Origin: Flavobacteriaceae bacterium UBA7446
GTDB taxonomy: Bacteria > Bacteroidota > Bacteroidia > Flavobacteriales > Flavobacteriaceae
Assembly (NCBI GenBank): GCA_002478685.1
Contig: DLPY01000004.1
Location: 1-9,340 of the forward strand
Reading direction: 5' to 3'
Length of the DNA stretch: 9,340 nucleotides
The notes below the pieces were generated by a model that saw only the letters and a program-made list of their open reading frames with translations, ran no database searches and was not told the DNA's origin. This document shows positions 1-6,309 of the stretch, piece after piece. Positions within the stretch are counted from its first letter, which is position 1, and each line of letters starts with the position of its first letter. Position numbers and translations under genes: made by a program.

Positions 1-536
1 CCCCCGTCAGAGTCACCCCCGCCAGTGTCACCACCACCAGTACTAGAACAAACATTTGAGGTATCGATGTTGCCTAATGCATCATCTGCAGTACCAGCAT
101 TAACCATCTGGTTACCACCCGATGCTTCATCACTCCACATTAATTGAAATGTTGCAGTTGCAGGCATGGTACCAGTAGCCCAAGTGATTACAGCCGTCGC
201 AACACCGTTAGCGATGGTTGCACCCGTGGTAGTACCGCCATCTGAGATATTTGATATATCGAGTAAATCAATTACATTATCCTTCGAAGTAGCCGTAACA
301 GTTATGCTATCATCACCTGAGTTTTCAACCGTCAACAGTATCGAACCAGCATGGCCAGCGATATTGAAATGCGTTACTTCAGTTTCACAGTATGTAGTAG
401 TATTTGTATCTGCTGACGCCGTCCAATCAACACTTGTGTCTGTGCTAAAATCAAGCGTAGCTAAGGCACCACTTACATTGGCTTGTGAGATATACAATCC
501 AAGCAATAATGTTAATATTGTAAATAATTGTTTCAT
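1..536 (-). CDS. Secreted protein of unknown function, N-terminal part (runs off left edge)
   Basis: The frame is open from the ATG at 536 down to the window edge (178 codons, no stop), so the C-terminus is missing. Residues 1-19 (MKQLFTILTLLLGLYISQA) form a Sec signal peptide: one Lys, then a Leu-rich core, with likely cleavage near the SQA. Residues about 24-162 form a Thr/Ser/Asp/Ala-rich, probably beta-sheet module with single cysteines at 50 and 163, which could pair across it. From residue 164 it becomes a Gly/Asp linker (SSTGGGDTGGGDSDGG) that continues off the edge. Such linkers in Flavobacteriia often join modules of cell-surface or type IX-secreted proteins, so a further domain or a sorting tail probably follows. 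I do not recognise the family of the module. The start is supported by the signal peptide and by a -7 promoter box 16 bases upstream. Confidence 0.8.
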   Translation of the reverse strand, partial: MKQLFTILTLLLGLYISQANVSGALATLDFSTDTSVDWTASADTNTTTYCETEVTHFNIAGHAGSILLTVENSGDDSITVTATSKDNVIDLLDISNISDGGTTTGATIANGVATAVITWATGTMPATATFQLMWSDEASGGNQMVNAGTADDALGNIDTSNVCSSTGGGDTGGGDSDG

Positions 537-739
537 AATTTTATAATTTGTTCAAATATATATAGCGCAATTATTAATTTATAAATTTTTATATCTACAA
601 TATGTCTACATGGTAATTTAACCGCTTCTCTATTACAAACCTGTAAAAAGGGAATTATTTATATTAACAAATCGTAAAATGTTTGGTCTGGCGACAATTC
701 TAAACGCGCTAAAAAGTTTCGTCCGACTTTGGAGTTAGC
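537..739. other. AT-rich intergenic region
   Basis: This is the longest gap in the window. It separates the secreted-protein gene from the end of the pterin dehydratase gene upstream of it on the same strand. Apart from the -7 box at 553-560 I see no RNA gene, no convincing hairpin plus T-run and no repeat. The clean gap and fresh promoter suggest that the secreted-protein gene is its own transcription unit. Confidence 0.5.
553..560 (-). promoter_or_regulatory. Bacteroidota -7 promoter box for the secreted-protein gene
   Basis: The minus strand reads TATATTTG, an exact match to the Bacteroidota -7 consensus TAnnTTTG, ending 16 bases before the ATG at 536. No TTG -33 element lies at the usual 17-20 base distance; that stretch is only A/T. 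The leader would be short, about 10 bases, AT-rich and without a Shine-Dalgarno sequence. Confidence 0.5.
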
Positions 740-1027
740 TTACCTTTTTATCAAGCCACTAATTTCTTTGGCAAGGGCGATGTCAAGGTCAGTAACAGCA
801 TTTTGGTCATGAGTACGTAATGAAATGGTAACCTTGTTATAACTGTTTTGCCAATCGGGATGGTGTTGCAAGCGTTCCGCAACTGCTCCCACCTGTGTCA
901 TAAAGGCAAAAGCGGCGTTAAAATTGGAAAAAATAAAAAAAGCATTAAGCGCATTAGACCGCCACTCCCAATCAGAAGCCGCAATGCCTAGCGCAGTAGA
1001 AAAGTTTTCAGCAGTGTAGTGTTTCAT
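740..1027 (-). CDS. phhB: Pterin-4a-carbinolamine dehydratase (4a-hydroxytetrahydrobiopterin dehydratase)
   Basis: A 95-residue cytoplasmic enzyme of the PCD/DCoH family, close to the usual full length. It dehydrates 4a-hydroxytetrahydropterin, regenerating the cofactor used by phenylalanine hydroxylase (EC 4.2.1.96). The family core is plain: W20-x-W22, the helix FxFSNFNAAFAF (about 31-42), the active-site H55-H56-P57-D58-W59, then the strand NKVTISLRTHD with His73-Asp74, and the closing T-D-x-D-x-x-L-A motif (about 79-86). The start ATG shares one base with the stop codon of the zinc-ribbon gene upstream (TAATG), which points to translational coupling. No phenylalanine hydroxylase is in the window, so the pterin substrate here is not proven. 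Some bacterial homologues work in organisms lacking that hydroxylase. Confidence 0.93.
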   Translation of the reverse strand: MKHYTAENFSTALGIAASDWEWRSNALNAFFIFSNFNAAFAFMTQVGAVAERLQHHPDWQNSYNKVTISLRTHDQNAVTDLDIALAKEISGLIKR

Positions 1028-1218
1028 TACAGCTCACAGCTCATATCGGCACCACAACATTGCGGCGATTTGATTTTACCTTCGCAAGAAGGGCATTGTG
1101 AAATTTGCACTTCGTTTCCATCATCTAGAGACAAATGTCCATTTTCTAAGGGAACATCACATTTGCCGCAGGTAGCGTTAACCGACATGCCACACTGATT
1201 ACATTCGTAAGTTGCCAT
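1027..1218 (-). CDS. Small double zinc-ribbon protein of unknown function
   Basis: A 63-residue protein with nine cysteines. The first ribbon has C6-x2-C9 and C17-x2-C20. The second has C42-x2-C45, then C54-C55 and C61, of which two probably complete a Zn site. The two ribbons are joined by an acidic, Gly-containing stretch (about 21-40). There is no signal peptide or membrane segment, so it is probably cytoplasmic. Its stop overlaps the start of the pterin dehydratase gene by one base, and it begins 29 bases after the ArnT-like gene ends on the same strand. It is therefore probably made with the dehydratase and possibly as the middle gene of a three-gene operon. A near-consensus -7 box 16 bases before the ATG could give it its own promoter. 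The function is unknown; metal binding is inferred from the cysteine spacing. Confidence 0.82.
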   Translation of the reverse strand: MATYECNQCGMSVNATCGKCDVPLENGHLSLDDGNEVQISQCPSCEGKIKSPQCCGADMSCEL

Positions 1219-1234
1219 ACATTTAATATTTGTT

Positions 1235-1242
1235 TAAAGGTA
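1235..1242 (-). promoter_or_regulatory. Possible weak -7 box ahead of the zinc-ribbon gene
   Basis: The minus strand reads TACCTTTA, one mismatch from TAnnTTTG (final G to A), 16 bases before the ATG at 1218. It lies between the ArnT-like stop and the zinc-ribbon start, and would allow the zinc-ribbon/dehydratase pair to be transcribed separately. There is no -33 TTG at good spacing. Confidence 0.25.
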
Positions 1243-1247
1243 TTTAT

Positions 1248-2807
1248 TTATTCAATACGATACAGTACCGTGGTGTGATTTTCAAAAAGTGCCTTTCGGC
1301 GTATCACGACTTCAATATTTGGCAATTGATCCAAATTTTGCCCTTCGGGATGATTGGTCAGCAAATAAAAACCATGCAAGTTAGTTGCATCGTTAATGTT
1401 GTCAATGACCTTAAAAGTCTGTTGATAATTAAACGGAAAAGCAGCGTCCATTCGCTTATACACCACAATGCTCGCATCCTTAGGCAGCACCTCGACCACG
1501 GCAGTTGTGGGCAGAACAGCAGTTAAATTAGGATATAAATAGCCATGCAAAATAAAAAGCAATATGCCCCACGAAAAAGCGGTGCTTACCAAAAATGCAG
1601 TGATTTTTTTTCGGAAATAAAACACGATTCCTAACAATGTGCCAACAGCTGTTGGGACTAATCCAAATGCCAAATAGCTTAACGATACCAACGTTGCTTC
1701 TTGCTGCATTCCAATGTATGCGGCTATCGGTAATGCCAAGCCTAAAAGGGTTAACAGCACCACGTTTATGATGTCCCATCGCGAAAAACCTACTTCTATT
1801 TTTTTGGTAAAAAATGCACCCAATAGCATTGCTAAAAATGCATAGCCGGGCATGGTGTAGTTAGGCAATTTGGTGGATGAAATACTAAAAAACAAGATGA
1901 ATACCGCTGCAACACAAGACGTAAAAACCAACGCAGCATTTGTGCGTTCTTTCCATGCGTGACCAAACGCCTGTGGGATAAAAAATGAAAAGGGAAGCAA
2001 CCCCAACAACACAAACCCCCAAGTCACCAAAAAGCTACCGCCGTGCCCTTCCATTGGTGCTGAAAAGCGATTGATGTTATGATCAAAAAAGAAACCTTGT
2101 GTCCAAAGGCCGTCGGTTTTTAGGTGTACCTGCCAAAACCACGGCACGACCAACAGCGCAATTCCCAAAAGCCCCAAAACAGGATAATAGTGAAAGGTGT
2201 TTTTCAATTCTTTTTGCAACACCAAAAACAATCCCACCGAAAGCCCAGGAAGGGCGATGGCAACAGGCCCTTTGCTCAATACGCCCAACGCCAAAAAGAC
2301 ATAAAACAACACCAAATAAAAGGACTTTTTGGTTACATAAAAATGATAAAAACTATATAATCCAAGAGTTACAAAGGCAATCAAATAGGGATCTGGAACG
2401 GCGAGGTGAAACTCTTGCATAAAGAAAAAAGACCCCACCAAAATCAATAGGGTAGTTTTCGCCACGGTTTCTCCTAAATGTCGGCGAGCAAAACCAAACG
2501 TAGCCAAAAGCATAACAAAACCCATTACCGCCGAAAAAAACCGAGCCCCCAAAACGGTTGTTCCAAACAATTTGAACCCTAATAACATAAAATAATAGTG
2601 TAGCGGAGGTTTATCGGTTCGGAGTTCTCCGTTAAATGTAGGTACCCAATAATTCCCACTTACCCACATTTCTCTGGCAGCCTCTGCGTTTTTGGCTTCG
2701 TCCAAAATGCTAATGGGATAGGCATTGAGAAAGGTAAAACTCACTAGAGCCGCCGCTAAGACAGCAAAAATCCAAGCTTTTTGATTGTTTTCGATAGAGA
2801 ATTTCAT
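1248..2807 (-). CDS. ArnT-like polyprenyl-phosphate-sugar:acceptor glycosyltransferase (GT39/GT83 family)
   Basis: A 519-residue inner-membrane enzyme of the PMT/ArnT superfamily, which moves a sugar from a polyprenyl-phosphate carrier to an acceptor on the periplasmic side. After a first membrane helix (about 12-28) comes the loop with the conserved acidic pair D36-E37 in LDEAKNAEAAREM, then TDKPPL (64-69), VPDP (137-140), LSKGPVA (177-183) and FFFDHNINRF (239-248). These follow the order seen in ArnT and in Rgt-type galacturonosyltransferases. About ten or more hydrophobic helices follow, with a soluble tail of roughly 85 residues likely in the periplasm. I chose the ATG at 2807; an in-frame TTG lies directly before it at 2810. 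It is divergent from the GT2 gene by 43 bases, a natural partner that would make the carrier-linked sugar. The sugar and acceptor cannot be read from sequence. Lipid A or LPS core is the favoured guess; protein glycosylation is possible. Confidence 0.87.
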   Translation of the reverse strand: MKFSIENNQKAWIFAVLAAALVSFTFLNAYPISILDEAKNAEAAREMWVSGNYWVPTFNGELRTDKPPLHYYFMLLGFKLFGTTVLGARFFSAVMGFVMLLATFGFARRHLGETVAKTTLLILVGSFFFMQEFHLAVPDPYLIAFVTLGLYSFYHFYVTKKSFYLVLFYVFLALGVLSKGPVAIALPGLSVGLFLVLQKELKNTFHYYPVLGLLGIALLVVPWFWQVHLKTDGLWTQGFFFDHNINRFSAPMEGHGGSFLVTWGFVLLGLLPFSFFIPQAFGHAWKERTNAALVFTSCVAAVFILFFSISSTKLPNYTMPGYAFLAMLLGAFFTKKIEVGFSRWDIINVVLLTLLGLALPIAAYIGMQQEATLVSLSYLAFGLVPTAVGTLLGIVFYFRKKITAFLVSTAFSWGILLFILHGYLYPNLTAVLPTTAVVEVLPKDASIVVYKRMDAAFPFNYQQTFKVIDNINDATNLHGFYLLTNHPEGQNLDQLPNIEVVIRRKALFENHTTVLYRIE

Positions 2808-2826
2808 CAACTCGTTGGGTTCTTAG

Positions 2827-2834
2827 TACCTTTG
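2827..2834 (+). promoter_or_regulatory. -7 promoter box for the GT2/flippase-like operon
   Basis: TACCTTTG matches TAnnTTTG exactly and ends 16 bases before the ATG at 2851. It lies in the 43-base divergent gap shared with the ArnT-like gene, so polymerases on the two genes may compete. A clear -33 TTG at standard spacing is not visible. On the opposite strand only a weak TATTTTTA-like site (about 2835-2842) could serve the ArnT-like gene. Confidence 0.5.
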
Positions 2835-2850
2835 TAAAAATAGCGCATAA

Positions 2851-3798
2851 ATGTCGAATACAACCGCTTTACTTTCACTAGTTGTTCCTGTCTTTAATGA
2901 GGAGGAAAATATCCCCTTGCTCACAGACCGCATCAGTTCGGCACTCAACGGATATACGTTTGAATTGATTTATATAGATGATTGCTCAACCGATGGTACG
3001 CGAGAAGCCATTAAAAAAATGAATCATCCAAATGTAGTTATGGTTGAATTGAAAAAAAATTACGGTCAAAGCCTTGCCATGGCAGCGGGTTTTGATGTGG
3101 CACAAGGGGAGTATGTAGTAACTCTTGACGGCGACCTGCAAAACGACCCTGATGACATTCCTGCAATGCTTGATAAATTAATGGATGAAGACTGGGATGT
3201 GGTTACTGGCATTCGCAAAAAGCGAAAAGACTCCAAATTCAAAACCATTCCGTCTAGAATTGCCAATTTAATTATTCGCAGTACCACCAAACTCAATATT
3301 CAAGATCAGGGGTGTGCGCTTAAAGTGTTCACCAAAGAAACCGCCAAAAATTTAAACCTGTATGGCGAAATGCATCGCTTTATTAATTTGGCTGCATTTT
3401 TGGACGGCGCTAGAATTACGGAGGTTCCTGTCCGTCATCATGCACGGCAATTCGGGGTTTCCAAATACGGGCTTGGCAGAACCTTTAAGGTGGTCAATGA
3501 CTTGCTGCTCATCTTATTTCAACGTAAGTTTTTACAAAAACCCATTTACTTTTTTGGAAATATTGGACTTGCTTTGTTCAGTTCGGGGGCATTTTTAGGG
3601 CTTTATTTTTTGATGCTCAAAATCATGGGCGAAGATATTTGGGGACGACCGCTACTCATTTTGGCGGTACTACTCATTGTGGTAGGGGTGCAGTTTTTCA
3701 GTATTGGAATTTTATATGACTTACTGATGAAAACCTACTTTGAGTCACAAGACAAAAAGCCGTTTCGCATACGTAAAGTTTCTCGCTTCGATGCGTAA
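2851..3798 (+). CDS. Polyprenyl-phosphate sugar synthase-type glycosyltransferase (GT2, ArnC/RgtE/DPM1-like)
   Basis: A 315-residue enzyme that should transfer a sugar from a nucleotide-sugar to polyprenyl phosphate on the cytoplasmic face. The GT-A core shows VVPVFNEEENI (about 11-21), the D43-D44 pair in IDDCSTDGT, the metal-binding DGDLQND motif (93-99), the QDQGCALK acceptor-site motif (151-158) and RHHARQFGVSKYG (195-207), which is typical of DPM-like synthases. Two membrane helices close the protein (about 232-257 and 267-291), followed by a basic tail. This is the architecture of GtrB, ArnC and Rhizobium RgtE, not of soluble GT2 enzymes. Its stop overlaps the start of the flippase-like gene by 8 bases (ATGCGTAA), so the two are coupled. 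With the ArnT-like gene just across the divergent promoter, a donor-synthase/transferase pair is likely. The sugar is unknown; galacturonate is the best guess because an epimerase that could make UDP-galacturonate lies nearby. Confidence 0.92.
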   Translation: MSNTTALLSLVVPVFNEEENIPLLTDRISSALNGYTFELIYIDDCSTDGTREAIKKMNHPNVVMVELKKNYGQSLAMAAGFDVAQGEYVVTLDGDLQNDPDDIPAMLDKLMDEDWDVVTGIRKKRKDSKFKTIPSRIANLIIRSTTKLNIQDQGCALKVFTKETAKNLNLYGEMHRFINLAAFLDGARITEVPVRHHARQFGVSKYGLGRTFKVVNDLLLILFQRKFLQKPIYFFGNIGLALFSSGAFLGLYFLMLKIMGEDIWGRPLLILAVLLIVVGVQFFSIGILYDLLMKTYFESQDKKPFRIRKVSRFDA

Positions 3799-4681
3799 GC
3801 AACTACTTAAATGGTTACAGTTAGGGGTAAGTGCCTTGTTTGTTTATTTATTCATTAAACAACTCAATACCAACGCATTATTCGAAGTTCTTTTTGATGT
3901 TCGTTGGGATTTTTTGGCTTTGTCTCTGGCCTTTTTTGTTTTGTCCCAATACTTGTCTTCGCAGCGTTTGTTGGGGGTGTTTCGATACTTTTCGTTTCCG
4001 CTGCAACCAAGTTCCAATCACCGTCTCTACCTCTTAGGAATGTTTTATAATTTCTTTTTGCCAGGCGGTATTGGCGGTGACGCCTATAAGGCATTAAAGC
4101 TTTATAAAACATTTGGTTGGTCTTGGAAAATATTAGGCAAAGCATTGGTTTTAGACCGAGCAATAGGTTTGGGTGCATTATTGTGTTGCGCCCTTATCCT
4201 CGATCCAAAAGGCATACTACCTATTTCCTTTGGCTGGCGTATTCCGATTTTTCTGGCGCTTATTTTTTTTGGGTATACTGCAACCGAACTTATTTTCAAA
4301 AGCAAAGCGGTTTATGTTAAAACCTTGCTTTGGAGTTTTGCAGTGCAGGTAATGCAGTTATTAAGTGTTGCTAGTATTGTTATGGCGTTGAATATTGAGG
4401 TTTCATTTATCCAACCCTTGCTACTTGTGTTCCTGCTTTCTGCAGTTGCTTCCATTGTTTCGTTTGCTGGGTTGGGCGTACGCGAGTATTTATTTTTACA
4501 GAGCGGAACCTGGCTTGCCATTTCACCTGAGCTAACCGCTGCCGTTGGGGTTTGGTTTACATTGCTTTCGGCAGTGGTATCGTTTTTTGGGATTTACTAC
4601 ATGCTTTCTGACAGGCAACTCCGTCTTAGCTGTGATAATACTCGTGATACCACGCCACAAAATGACGCAAGCCCTCTTTAA
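3791..4681 (+). CDS. UPF0104 / LPG-synthase-TM family membrane protein, possible lipid-sugar flippase
   Basis: A 296-residue integral membrane protein with about seven to eight helices, of the family that includes the membrane half of MprF (lysyl-phosphatidylglycerol synthase/flippase). Family marks are PGGIGGDAYKALKLY (91-105), LVLDRAIGLG (119-128) and FAGLGVREYLFL (225-236). The soluble catalytic domain of MprF is absent, as in most UPF0104 proteins, so lipid aminoacylation is not expected. I start it at the ATG at 3791, where ATGCGTAA overlaps the GT2 stop. A TTG-initiated version 51 bases longer would lie wholly inside the GT2 gene and is less likely. Its position directly after the GT2 enzyme suggests that it helps move the polyprenyl-phosphate-sugar across the membrane; this is inference. 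The last 18 residues are hydrophilic, lie outside the membrane region and are encoded in DNA that also encodes the epimerase C-terminus on the other strand. Confidence 0.85.
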   Translation: MRKQLLKWLQLGVSALFVYLFIKQLNTNALFEVLFDVRWDFLALSLAFFVLSQYLSSQRLLGVFRYFSFPLQPSSNHRLYLLGMFYNFFLPGGIGGDAYKALKLYKTFGWSWKILGKALVLDRAIGLGALLCCALILDPKGILPISFGWRIPIFLALIFFGYTATELIFKSKAVYVKTLLWSFAVQVMQLLSVASIVMALNIEVSFIQPLLLVFLLSAVASIVSFAGLGVREYLFLQSGTWLAISPELTAAVGVWFTLLSAVVSFFGIYYMLSDRQLRLSCDNTRDTTPQNDASPL

Positions 4682-5612
4682 GTGGTGTATGCCCAATAGC
4701 ACCAATATACGATTCTAGTGCACTTACGTCAGCGTGTGTTTTGTACACATCTCCAGGTTGCATGGGTTTGTTTTGACGGATAAATTGTTTACCCGTAATA
4801 TTTTCTATAAGTGTTATAAATTCCTGCAAAATGATGGGTTGTGCATTACCGATATTAAATAGGCGGTAGTTAGGACAAAAGGCTTTGTTGTCCTTTTGCA
4901 CTAACTTTAGAATAGCTGCCGCAATATCGTCTACATAGGTAAAATCACGTTGCAAGTCACCATTATTAAATACCTGAATAGGCTTGTTTGCAAGCAAGGC
5001 TTTTAAAAATAACATAGGCGCCATATCAGGTCTTCCCCAAGGACCATAAACGGTAAAAAAGCGCAATCCCGTGGTATTTAGCCCGTGCAAATGGCTGTAG
5101 GAGTGTGCCATCAACTCGTTTGCTTTTTTGGTTGCGGCATACATACTTATGGGGTGGTCAACACGGTCTTCGATGCTATAGGGTACTTTGTTTTGATTCC
5201 CATACACCGAACTACTTGAGGCGTAATACAGCTGTCTGATATGGTGGTTTTTGCTGGCATCAAGAATATTAAAGAAACCATTGATGTTGGTTGTTACATA
5301 AGGTTCGGGGTGTTTTAGCGAATACCGAACGCCTGCTTGTGCTGCCAAATGAATAACCGTATCAAATTGTTCGTATTCAAAAAGACGGTTTATCTCTTCT
5401 AAATTAACAATATCCATTCGTTCAAAACGAAAACTACCTTGTAATGAGGTATCTAGTTGATTTAATTGGTTAAGCCTGGCTTCTTTTAAACTTACGTCGT
5501 AGTAGCTATTCAAATTATCAAGACCAACAACATGATAACCGTTTTCAATGAGTAGTTTACTCACGTGATATCCAATAAATCCGGCTGCCCCAGTAACTAA
5601 AATTTTATTCAT
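4626..5612 (-). CDS. NAD-dependent sugar-nucleotide epimerase, probable UDP-glucuronate 4-epimerase
   Basis: A 328-residue extended short-chain dehydrogenase/reductase, full length for the family. The NAD-binding glycine motif is TGAAGFIG (7-14). The catalytic set is the Ser stretch 132-135 in ASSSSVYG, Tyr158 and Lys162 (MYAATKK). LDNLNSYYDVSLKEARL (31-47) and the later YGPWGRPDMAP (189-199) are characteristic of UDP-glucuronate 4-epimerases such as LpsL/Cap1J rather than of GalE or dehydratases. The product would be UDP-galacturonate, for LPS or capsule. It starts 6 bases after the PAP2 stop, so the two form one operon. I used the ATG at 5612; the in-frame TTG just before it (5615) is an alternative. 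Its 3' end overlaps the convergent flippase-like gene by 56 bases. Substrate is inferred by family resemblance; a UDP-GlcNAc-type 4-epimerase is a lesser alternative. Confidence 0.88.
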   Translation of the reverse strand: MNKILVTGAAGFIGYHVSKLLIENGYHVVGLDNLNSYYDVSLKEARLNQLNQLDTSLQGSFRFERMDIVNLEEINRLFEYEQFDTVIHLAAQAGVRYSLKHPEPYVTTNINGFFNILDASKNHHIRQLYYASSSSVYGNQNKVPYSIEDRVDHPISMYAATKKANELMAHSYSHLHGLNTTGLRFFTVYGPWGRPDMAPMLFLKALLANKPIQVFNNGDLQRDFTYVDDIAAAILKLVQKDNKAFCPNYRLFNIGNAQPIILQEFITLIENITGKQFIRQNKPMQPGDVYKTHADVSALESYIGAIGHTPLKEGLRHFVAWYHEYYHS

Positions 5613-5618
5613 CAATTT

Positions 5619-6272
5619 CTAATCAGTTTTTTTGAAGATACGATGAGAAATCCAATCGCCAAACCAAACGCAAACTAAGCCTAATAACACTCCCGCAAAA
5701 ACATCAGTCACAAAATGCTGAAACAAAAATACACGAGAATACCCTACCAACAATATAGCAGCGTAAAGCATGAGGCGATTATATGGCAGCTTCACATAGC
5801 GCATTAGAAAAAATCCATAAGTGGCTGCAGATGCCGTATGTCCTGATGGAAATGATCTAAATCGATGAAATGACAACGCAAAATCATCTGTGTTCCAACC
5901 ACGCGGCAACGATGCAAAGTATGCAATAGGTCTTGTCACATCAGGGAAAACAAGTTGCTTTAAAATGTAAATTCCAATTCCCATCAACACAGAAACAATC
6001 AAAAAACTCATCAGTTCTGCTTTGACGTGAAGTTTTTTTTGAGCAGCAATGAACCCCACTAATCCAAAAACAACAAGGGCAAACCAACCATCGCCCATAA
6101 AGGTGATGATGTTAAAGACAGGAAAAAGCTCTGGAGCAACAAATAGATTGAATGGAAGTTCCAACGTTCCTCTTTTAAAAAACACCAGAGGCAACAGCAA
6201 CACGTGAAGTGCGCCAAAAAATAGCAAGTATTTGGAAGATTGTTTTGCTGAAAGAAGGCGGATTAATTGCAT
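5619..6272 (-). CDS. PAP2-family membrane lipid phosphatase
   Basis: A 217-residue membrane phosphatase with about five to six helices and all three PAP2 motifs: K105 followed by R114-P115, PSGH (142-145) and S179-R180-x5-H186-x3-D190. His145 and His186 would be the catalytic pair, facing the periplasm. The spacing in the first motif is K-x8-RP, longer than the textbook K-x6-RP. Possible substrates are lipid A phosphate (as for LpxE/LpxF), undecaprenyl pyrophosphate or phosphatidylglycerol phosphate; the sequence does not decide. It is the first gene of a two-gene operon with the UDP-glucuronate 4-epimerase, which favours a role in envelope glycolipid making. The -7 box ends only 5 bases before the ATG, so the transcript may be almost leaderless. 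Confidence 0.87.
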   Translation of the reverse strand: MQLIRLLSAKQSSKYLLFFGALHVLLLPLVFFKRGTLELPFNLFVAPELFPVFNIITFMGDGWFALVVFGLVGFIAAQKKLHVKAELMSFLIVSVLMGIGIYILKQLVFPDVTRPIAYFASLPRGWNTDDFALSFHRFRSFPSGHTASAATYGFFLMRYVKLPYNRLMLYAAILLVGYSRVFLFQHFVTDVFAGVLLGLVCVWFGDWISHRIFKKTD

Positions 6273-6277
6273 AGTTG

Positions 6278-6285
6278 CAAATATA
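6278..6285 (-). promoter_or_regulatory. -7 promoter box for the PAP2/epimerase operon
   Basis: The minus strand reads TATATTTG, an exact TAnnTTTG match, with its G only 5 bases from the ATG at 6272. Transcription would begin at or right next to the start codon. It faces away from the desaturase box at 6302-6309; the two boxes are separated by 16 bases. No -33 TTG at standard spacing is seen. Confidence 0.5.
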
Positions 6286-6301
6286 GCATCAAATTATACT
6301 G

Positions 6302-6309
6302 TAAATTTG
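6302..6309 (+). promoter_or_regulatory. -7 promoter box for the carotenoid desaturase gene
   Basis: TAAATTTG fits TAnnTTTG exactly, 7 bases before the ATG at 6317. The leader would be absent or only a few bases long. Any upstream contacts of this polymerase would cover the divergent PAP2 promoter, so the two are likely to exclude each other. Confidence 0.5.

Noticed and set aside
166..546. 126-codon plus-strand open frame at the left edge
   Set aside because: It is antisense to the secreted-protein gene, whose minus-strand frame has a signal peptide, a matching promoter and no stop; the plus-strand product looks like no protein family.
679..738. 19-codon plus-strand ORF (MFGLATILNALKSFVRLWS) in the intergenic gap
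   Set aside because: It is short, has no promoter box or homology that I recognise, and open frames of this size are expected by chance.
537..739. Possible terminator or small RNA downstream of the pterin dehydratase gene
   Set aside because: I found no stable stem followed by a T-run; the short A/T runs there are expected from the base composition.
2099..2422. Plus-strand open frame of 107 codons inside the ArnT-like gene
   Set aside because: It is a Lys/Pro/Gln-rich shadow of the Phe/Leu/Gly-rich membrane protein on the other strand, without start signals or family resemblance.
2808..2810. TTG start one codon before the ATG of the ArnT-like gene (the same occurs at 5613-5615 for the epimerase)
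   Set aside because: ATG is the preferred start and the adjoining TTG adds one residue only; the choice does not affect the function.
3740..3790. TTG start that would lengthen the UPF0104 protein by 17 residues
   Set aside because: The extra part lies wholly inside the GT2 gene. The ATG at 3791 gives the common 8-base overlap and a natural start just before the first membrane helix.
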